Below the pieces are notes generated by a model. It was given only the letters and a program-made list of their open reading frames with translations, did not search any database and was not told the DNA's origin. A stretch of 64,000 nucleotides of DNA from the NCBI GenBank assembly GCA_963707895.1, contig CAVPRS010000002.1, positions 1 through 64,000 of the forward strand, written 5' to 3'. This stretch comes from Fodinibacter sp963707895 (lineage in GTDB: Bacteria; Actinomycetota; Actinomycetes; Actinomycetales; Dermatophilaceae). Position 1 is the stretch's first letter; each line of letters starts with the position of its first letter. Below are positions 59,380 through 64,000 of this stretch, one piece after another. Both the position numbers and the translations under genes were made by a program.

Positions 59380-59894
59380 AGGCCGGCCCGCTGGGCCTCG
59401 CCGCGCGCCGCGAGCCGAGCGCGCAGGGCCTCGGCCTCCGCCACCGGCAGTCCCGGCAGGGAGCCGCCGCTCTCGGGCGAGGCGGTGTGGATCTCGCACG
59501 AGGCGATGCCGTTCGCGCGGGCGAGCGGCCCGGACTGGATGTCGACGTACTGCAGCCGGCCGTAGGGGACGCTCACGAGCGACCGGAACATCCGGCCCTT
59601 GCGGATGACGATCTCCTCCTCGAGCTCGACCCACGAGATCGCGCTGACCTGACGGCTGATCAGCCAGGCGGCCCAGAGCCCGACGAGCAGCACGGCCAGC
59701 GTGCCGAGCAGCGTCCACCGGGTGACGAACACGCCGAGCACGACGGTCACGAGCAGCAGCGGCAGCACCACGACGGCGGCGGTGATCAGGCGCACCCGGG
59801 TGAGCATCGGGGAGACCGGCCGCCAGGGCAGGTCGCCACCGCGGAGGGTGACCTCCGCCGGGCGCTGGGGCGTCACGGGTGCGGGGTCGGCCAT
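59376..59894 (-). CDS. Small PH-domain membrane protein (YdbS-like)
   Basis: A 172-aa protein with two helices (LITAAVVVLPLLLVTVVLGV and TLLGTLAVLLVGLWAAWLI) followed by a single bPH2 domain (ELEEEIVIRKGRMFRSLVSV, PYGRLQYVDIQSGPLAR). It pairs with the larger PH protein; 4-nt overlap suggests a fixed partnership, as with ydbS-ydbT. ATG 59894 lies 6 nt after a CACACT box. Confidence 0.85.
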   Translation of the reverse strand: MADPAPVTPQRPAEVTLRGGDLPWRPVSPMLTRVRLITAAVVVLPLLLVTVVLGVFVTRWTLLGTLAVLLVGLWAAWLISRQVSAISWVELEEEIVIRKGRMFRSLVSVPYGRLQYVDIQSGPLARANGIASCEIHTASPESGGSLPGLPVAEAEALRARLAARGEAQRAGL

Positions 59895-59983
59895 GACCCC
59901 AGTGTGCCTCAGGAGCGGACGCCGCCGAGCAGGCGGAAGGCGCAACCACCGCCACGTCTCGTGGCGTGTGTTTGGATGACGGC

Positions 59984-60868
59984 ATGGGCCGGGTCACGAC
60001 GCGGGTGCGCCGCACGCGGCTCGACGTCGACACGGGCGACCGGGTCGACCGCACCGACACGGTCGCGGTCGAGGAGCCGCTCGAGATCCGGGTCGGCGAC
60101 GAGCCGCTGACCACCACCATGCGCACGCCCGGCGACGACTTCGACCTCGCGATCGGGCACCTGCTGACCGAGGCGATGCTCCACTCCGCCACCGAGGTCG
60201 GCACCCTGATGCACTGCACCGACCTCGACGAGGACGGCTCCCCCACCTTCAACGTCGTCGACGTGACCCTGTCGCCCGGCGCGGTGCTGCACCGGCCGGC
60301 CCGCGAGCGCACCGAGTCGATCTCGAGCGCGTGCGGCGTGTGCGGGTCGGCCACCATCGACGCGGTGCGCACGAGCAGCCGGTACGCCGTGGGCGAGGAC
60401 CCCGTCGTCGTGCGGGCCGAGGTGCTGGCCGGGCTGCCCGAGGCCCTTCGGGCCCGGCAGCCGGTGTTCGACCGCACCGGTGGGGTGCACGCCGCGGCCC
60501 TGGCGACCCCGGAGGGCGAGCTGCTCGTCGTGCGAGAGGACGTCGGCCGGCACAACGCCGTCGACAAGGTCGTGGGCGCCGTCGCCCGCGGACGCGAGCT
60601 GCCCTTCTCCGGAACGGTGCTCGTCGTCAGCGCCAGGGCGAGCTTCGAGATCGTGCAGAAGGCGAGCGTCGCCGGCATCCCGGTCGTCGTCGCGGTGGGC
60701 GCCGCGAGCTCGCTCGCCGTCGAGCTGGCGACGCAGAGCGGCATCACCCTCGTCGCGTTCGCGCGGCTCCGCACCTGTCGGTGTACAGCCGTCCCGACCG
60801 GCTGCTCGCCCCGGACTGACCGACCGCTCCGCGGGATACCGGCCGGTAGCCTCACCGCAATTGGGTGA
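59984..60868 (+). CDS. fdhD: FdhD sulfurtransferase (C-terminal end frameshifted)
   Basis: FdhD transfers sulfur from IscS to the molybdenum cofactor of formate dehydrogenase. The catalytic cysteines are in SACGVCGSATID, and GRHNAVDKVVGAV and VVSARASFEIVQKA are intact. As sequenced the protein is 294 aa, but the frame goes wrong after LVAFAR near 60766. A second frame there gives the expected HLSVYSRPDRLLAPD and a stop at 60819, for about 278 aa. One base is missing. No formate dehydrogenase gene is in the window. ATG 59984. Confidence 0.85.
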   Translation: MGRVTTRVRRTRLDVDTGDRVDRTDTVAVEEPLEIRVGDEPLTTTMRTPGDDFDLAIGHLLTEAMLHSATEVGTLMHCTDLDEDGSPTFNVVDVTLSPGAVLHRPARERTESISSACGVCGSATIDAVRTSSRYAVGEDPVVVRAEVLAGLPEALRARQPVFDRTGGVHAAALATPEGELLVVREDVGRHNAVDKVVGAVARGRELPFSGTVLVVSARASFEIVQKASVAGIPVVVAVGAASSLAVELATQSGITLVAFARLRTCRCTAVPTGCSPRTDRPLRGIPAGSLTAIG

Positions 60869-60945
60869 GCGGCGCCGATCGGGTGAAAGATGTCAGGAGC
60901 GCGCCCTCTCCCGTGCGCAACCGTGATCGGCGAAAGGACGAGCGC

Positions 60946-63729
60946 GTGGCCTCCCGCGAAGACGTCGGACCCATCCTCAACGGCATCCCGACTCACCTGC
61001 CGGACATCGACCCCGCCGAGACGCAGGAGTGGCTCGACAGCCTCGACGCCGTCATCGACGGCCCCGGTCGGATGCGGGCCCGCTACCTCATGCTGCGCAT
61101 GCTCGAGCGGGCGCGCGCCGAGCAGGTGGGCGTCCCGTCGCTCACGACCACCGACTACGTCAACACGATCAGCCCCGAGCAGGAGCCGTGGTTCCCCGGC
61201 GACGAGGACGCCGAGCGTCGCTTCCGCGCCTACCTGCGCTGGAACGCCGCGATGATCGTGCACCGCGCGCAGCGCCCCGGCATCGGCGTCGGTGGCCACA
61301 TCTCCACCTACGCCTCGGCGGCGACCCTCTACGAGGTCGGCTTCAACCACTTCTTCCGCGGCAAGGACCACCCCGGCGGCGGTGACCAGGTCTTCTTCCA
61401 GGGGCACGCCTCCCCCGGCATGTACGCGCGCGCCTTCCTCGAGGGCCGGATCAGCGAGGAGCGGCTCGACGGCTTCCGCCAGGAGAAGTCGCACCTCGTC
61501 GACGGCTCGCCGCTCGCCATCCCCAGCTACCCCCACCCGCGCCTGATGAGCGACTTCTGGGAGTTCCCCACGGTGTCCATGGGCATCGGGCCGATGAACG
61601 CCATCTACCAGGCGCAGTTCAACAAGTACCTCCACAACCGTGGCCTGAAGGACACCAGCGACCAGCACGTGTGGGCCTACCTCGGCGACGGCGAGATGGA
61701 CGAGCCCGAGTCGCGCGGCCTGCTCCAGCTGGCCGCGCAGGAGGAGCTCGACAACCTCACCTTCGTCGTCAACTGCAACCTCCAGCGCCTCGACGGCCCG
61801 GTGCGCGGCAACGGCAAGATCATCCAGGAGCTCGAGGCGTTCTTCCGCGGCGCCGGCTGGAACGTCATCAAGGTCATCTGGGGCCGGGGCTGGGACCCGC
61901 TGCTCGCCGCCGACGGCGACGGCGCCCTCACCCACCTGATGAACAGCACGAGCGACGGCGACTACCAGACCTTCCGCGCCAACGACGGCAAGTACGTCCG
62001 CGACCACTTCTTCGCGCGAGACCCGCGTACCCGCAAGATGGTGGCCGACTGGTCCGACGAGGACATCTGGTGGAAGCTCAAGCGCGGCGGCCACGACTAC
62101 CGCAAGGTCTACGCGGCCTACAAGGGGGCCCTGGAGCACACCGGCCAGCCGACCGTGATCCTCGCGCACACCATCAAGGGCTACGGCCTGGGCCAGAGCT
62201 TCGCCGGCCGCAACGCGACCCACCAGATGAAGAAGTTCACGCTCGAGGACCTCAAGAGCTTCCGCGACAGCCTGAACCTCCCGATCAGCGACGAGCAGCT
62301 CGAGAAGGACCCGTACAACGCGCCGTACTACCACCCGGGCGCCGACGACGAGGTCATCCAGTACGCGCTCGAGCGGCGCGCCAAGCTGGGCGGTGGTGTC
62401 CCCGAGCGCCGGGTGAGGCACGCCCCCGTGCACCTGCCCGACGACTCCGCCTACGCCCAGGTGAAGAAGGGCTCGGGCAAGCAGGCGGTCGCCTCGACGA
62501 TGGCGTTCGTGCGCCTGCTCAAGGACCTGATGCGCGACAAGGAGTTCGGCCGCCGCATCGTGCCGATCATCCCCGACGAGGCGCGCACCTTCGGCATGGA
62601 CAGCTTCTTCTCGACGATCAAGATCTACAACCCGCACGGCCAGAACTACACGCCGGTCGACGCCGAGCTGATGCTGGCGTACCGCGAGGCCAAGGACGGG
62701 CAGATCCTCCACCTCGGCATCAACGAGGCCGGCTCGGTGGCCGCGTTCACCGCTGTCGGGTCGAGCTACGCCACCCACGGCGAGCCGATGATCCCGATCT
62801 ACGTCTTCTACTCGATGTTCGGCTTCCAGCGCACGGGCGACTCGATCTGGGCGGCGGCCGACCAGATGACGCGTGGCTTCCTCATCGGCGCCACCGCCGG
62901 CCGCACCACGCTCACCGGCGAGGGGATGCAGCACGCCGACGGCCACTCGCCGCTGCTGGCCTCCACCAACCCCGCCGTCGTGCACTACGACCCGGCGTTC
63001 TCGTTCGAGATCGCGCACATCATGCAGGACGGCCTGCACCGGATGTACGGCACCGACGACTCGCTCACCGACGACCAGCGCAACGTCATCTACTACCTCA
63101 CCGTCTACAACGAGCCGATGGTGCAGCCGGCCGAGCCCGAGCACGTCGACCGCGAGGGCATCCTGCGCGGGCTCCACCTCTACGCCGAGGGCACGACCGA
63201 GGGCCTGCCCGACGACGCACCCCGGGTGCAGCTGCTCGCGTCCGGCGTCGGCATGGCCTGGGCGCTCGAGGCCCAGGACCTGCTGCGCAACGACTTCAAC
63301 GTCGTGGCCGACGTGTGGTCGGTGACCTCGTGGAACGAGCTGCGCCGCGACGGGCTGCGCTGCGACCAGGCCGCCTTCCTCCACCCGGAGTCCGAGGCGC
63401 CGGTGCCGTGGGTCACCCAGAAGCTCTCCGGCCGCCCGGGTCCGGTCGTGGCGGTGAGCGACTACATGCGCGCCGTGCAGGACCAGATCCGCCAGTGGGT
63501 GCCCGGCGACTTCGCGTCGCTCGGTGCCGACGGGTTCGGGTTCTCCGACACCCGCCCGGCAGCGCGACGCTTCTTCCACATCGACGGCCCCTCCATGGCG
63601 GTGCGTGCCCTGCAGTCACTGGCCGAGCGCGGCGAGGTCGACCGCTCGGTGCCGCTCGAGGCGGCCCGGCGCTACCGGCTCTCCGACGTGACCGCGGGTG
63701 CCTCCGGCAACGAGGGCGGCGACAGCTGA
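60946..63729 (+). CDS. aceE: Pyruvate dehydrogenase E1 component (homodimeric)
   Basis: Thiamine-diphosphate enzyme of the pyruvate dehydrogenase complex, 927 aa; actinobacteria use the AceE type. The TPP motif begins GDGEMDEPES and ends NCNLQRLDGPV. Other segments are GHISTYASAATLYEVGFNHF and GEGMQHADGHSPLLAST. GTG 60946 has GAAAGGA 8 nt upstream. E2 and E3 are not in the window. It stands alone upstream of argG. Confidence 0.95.
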   Translation: MASREDVGPILNGIPTHLPDIDPAETQEWLDSLDAVIDGPGRMRARYLMLRMLERARAEQVGVPSLTTTDYVNTISPEQEPWFPGDEDAERRFRAYLRWNAAMIVHRAQRPGIGVGGHISTYASAATLYEVGFNHFFRGKDHPGGGDQVFFQGHASPGMYARAFLEGRISEERLDGFRQEKSHLVDGSPLAIPSYPHPRLMSDFWEFPTVSMGIGPMNAIYQAQFNKYLHNRGLKDTSDQHVWAYLGDGEMDEPESRGLLQLAAQEELDNLTFVVNCNLQRLDGPVRGNGKIIQELEAFFRGAGWNVIKVIWGRGWDPLLAADGDGALTHLMNSTSDGDYQTFRANDGKYVRDHFFARDPRTRKMVADWSDEDIWWKLKRGGHDYRKVYAAYKGALEHTGQPTVILAHTIKGYGLGQSFAGRNATHQMKKFTLEDLKSFRDSLNLPISDEQLEKDPYNAPYYHPGADDEVIQYALERRAKLGGGVPERRVRHAPVHLPDDSAYAQVKKGSGKQAVASTMAFVRLLKDLMRDKEFGRRIVPIIPDEARTFGMDSFFSTIKIYNPHGQNYTPVDAELMLAYREAKDGQILHLGINEAGSVAAFTAVGSSYATHGEPMIPIYVFYSMFGFQRTGDSIWAAADQMTRGFLIGATAGRTTLTGEGMQHADGHSPLLASTNPAVVHYDPAFSFEIAHIMQDGLHRMYGTDDSLTDDQRNVIYYLTVYNEPMVQPAEPEHVDREGILRGLHLYAEGTTEGLPDDAPRVQLLASGVGMAWALEAQDLLRNDFNVVADVWSVTSWNELRRDGLRCDQAAFLHPESEAPVPWVTQKLSGRPGPVVAVSDYMRAVQDQIRQWVPGDFASLGADGFGFSDTRPAARRFFHIDGPSMAVRALQSLAERGEVDRSVPLEAARRYRLSDVTAGASGNEGGDS

Positions 63730-63771
63730 CCGGGTAGACCCGTCTGGCCGGCGGTTTGTGCATATGCAGAC

Positions 63772-63790
63772 CTCTGTATAGTCTTGCATC
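63772..63790 (+). promoter_or_regulatory. ARG box overlapping the argG promoter
   Basis: CTCTGTATAGTCTTGCATC differs from the argC operator by two bases over 18 positions (A/T and C/T). It contains the -10 hexamer TATAGT at 63777-63782, and the GTG start lies 8 nt later, so argG is probably leaderless and repressed by ArgR. A second partial palindrome, TGCATATGCA, lies 8 nt upstream. Confidence 0.75.
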
Positions 63791-64000
63791 GTGTCCAAGG
63801 TCCTCACGTCCCTGCCCGTCGGCGAGCGCGTCGGCATCGCCTTCTCCGGGGGCCTCGACACCTCCGTGGCCGTCGCGTGGATGCGCGAGAAGGGGGCCGT
63901 GCCGTGCACCTACACGGCCGACCTCGGCCAGTACGACGAGCCCGAGATCGACACCGTGCCGGACCGTGCCGGCCAGTACGGCGCCGAGCTGGCCCGCCTC
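63791..64000 (+). CDS. argG: Argininosuccinate synthase (partial)
   Basis: First 70 codons, cut by the window edge. VGIAFSGGLDTSVAVAWMRE is the ATP-binding N-type pyrophosphatase loop. KGAVPCTYTADLGQYDEPEI is typical of the longer enterobacterial-type ArgG rather than the shorter form usual in actinobacterial arg operons. It makes argininosuccinate from citrulline and aspartate, the step missing from the arg operon at 10-18 kb. GTG 63791. Confidence 0.93.
   Translation, partial: MSKVLTSLPVGERVGIAFSGGLDTSVAVAWMREKGAVPCTYTADLGQYDEPEIDTVPDRAGQYGAELARL

Noticed and set aside
57808..63579. A very long open frame on the minus strand across fdhD and aceE
   Set aside because: Only the stretch 57808-59379 matches a real family (PH proteins). 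The rest is antisense to aceE and fdhD with composition expected from GC-rich codon bias.

Overview
The window comes from a high-GC Gram-positive actinobacterium. The evidence is the strongly GC-biased codon use, frequent GTG starts, and actinobacterial gene orders: pheS-pheT beside argCJBDFR(H), mpg and tyrS after argH, glnE beside glnA2, and priA in the his cluster. Micrococcales, perhaps Intrasporangiaceae, is my inference from overall style; 16S rRNA comparison would settle it.

Layout. 1-110 is the start of a Gly/Arg-rich protein leaving the window on the minus strand. 246-5,830 is a complete minus-strand rrn operon: promoter region, structured leader, 16S, tRNA-free spacer, 23S, 5S and terminator. 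6.2-10.0 kb holds tyrS, a GNAT acetyltransferase, an adenosine deaminase and a 3-methyladenine DNA glycosylase. 10.0-17.8 kb is the arginine operon (argC-ACT protein-argJ-B-D-F-R-H, minus strand) behind an ARG-box promoter. 17.8-26.6 kb holds pheS-pheT-SDR and the infC-rpmI-rplT-rRNA methylase-histidine kinase operon, with a possible attenuator before infC. 26.6-32.8 kb is the histidine cluster (hisD, hisC, hisB, unknown, hisH, priA, sseB), interrupted by a remnant of a ribonucleotide reductase gene. 32.9-40.7 kb has an F420-type nitroreductase, an AhpD-like protein, glnE, glnA2 and a secreted M6 metallopeptidase. 40.9-45.8 kb has panB, a methyltransferase, a SPOR-like small protein, map, ppgK, an MBL hydrolase and a CarH-like cobalamin-binding protein. 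46.3-47.4 kb has two tandem paralogous cysteine proteins and RNase P RNA. 47.4-57.8 kb carries an RNB ribonuclease, yaaA, a permease, an MpaB-like oxygenase, SRPBCC, metZ-rhodanese, RNase H/phosphatase, zinc-ribbon, Nif3-like, tRNA-Val, AhpE and DUF3052. 57.8-64 kb has two PH-domain membrane proteins, fdhD, aceE and the start of argG.

The genes mostly serve core functions: translation, Arg/His/Met/pantothenate biosynthesis, nitrogen control and pyruvate oxidation. Two habits stand out. Operon genes very often overlap by 4 nt (GTGA/ATGA), which implies translational coupling. Many first genes have a TANNNT box 6-8 nt before the start codon, the signature of leaderless transcripts.

Caution: five genes (infC, hisC, the M6 peptidase, the Nif3-like gene and fdhD) carry seven single-base frameshifts, mostly in or near G/C runs. 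Because infC is essential and hisC normally needed, sequencing or assembly errors are the likeliest cause. The most interesting unexplained items are the HTH-less CarH-like protein, the CxH/CxxC paralogue pair beside it, the ACT protein in the arg operon, and the alternative hairpins before infC.
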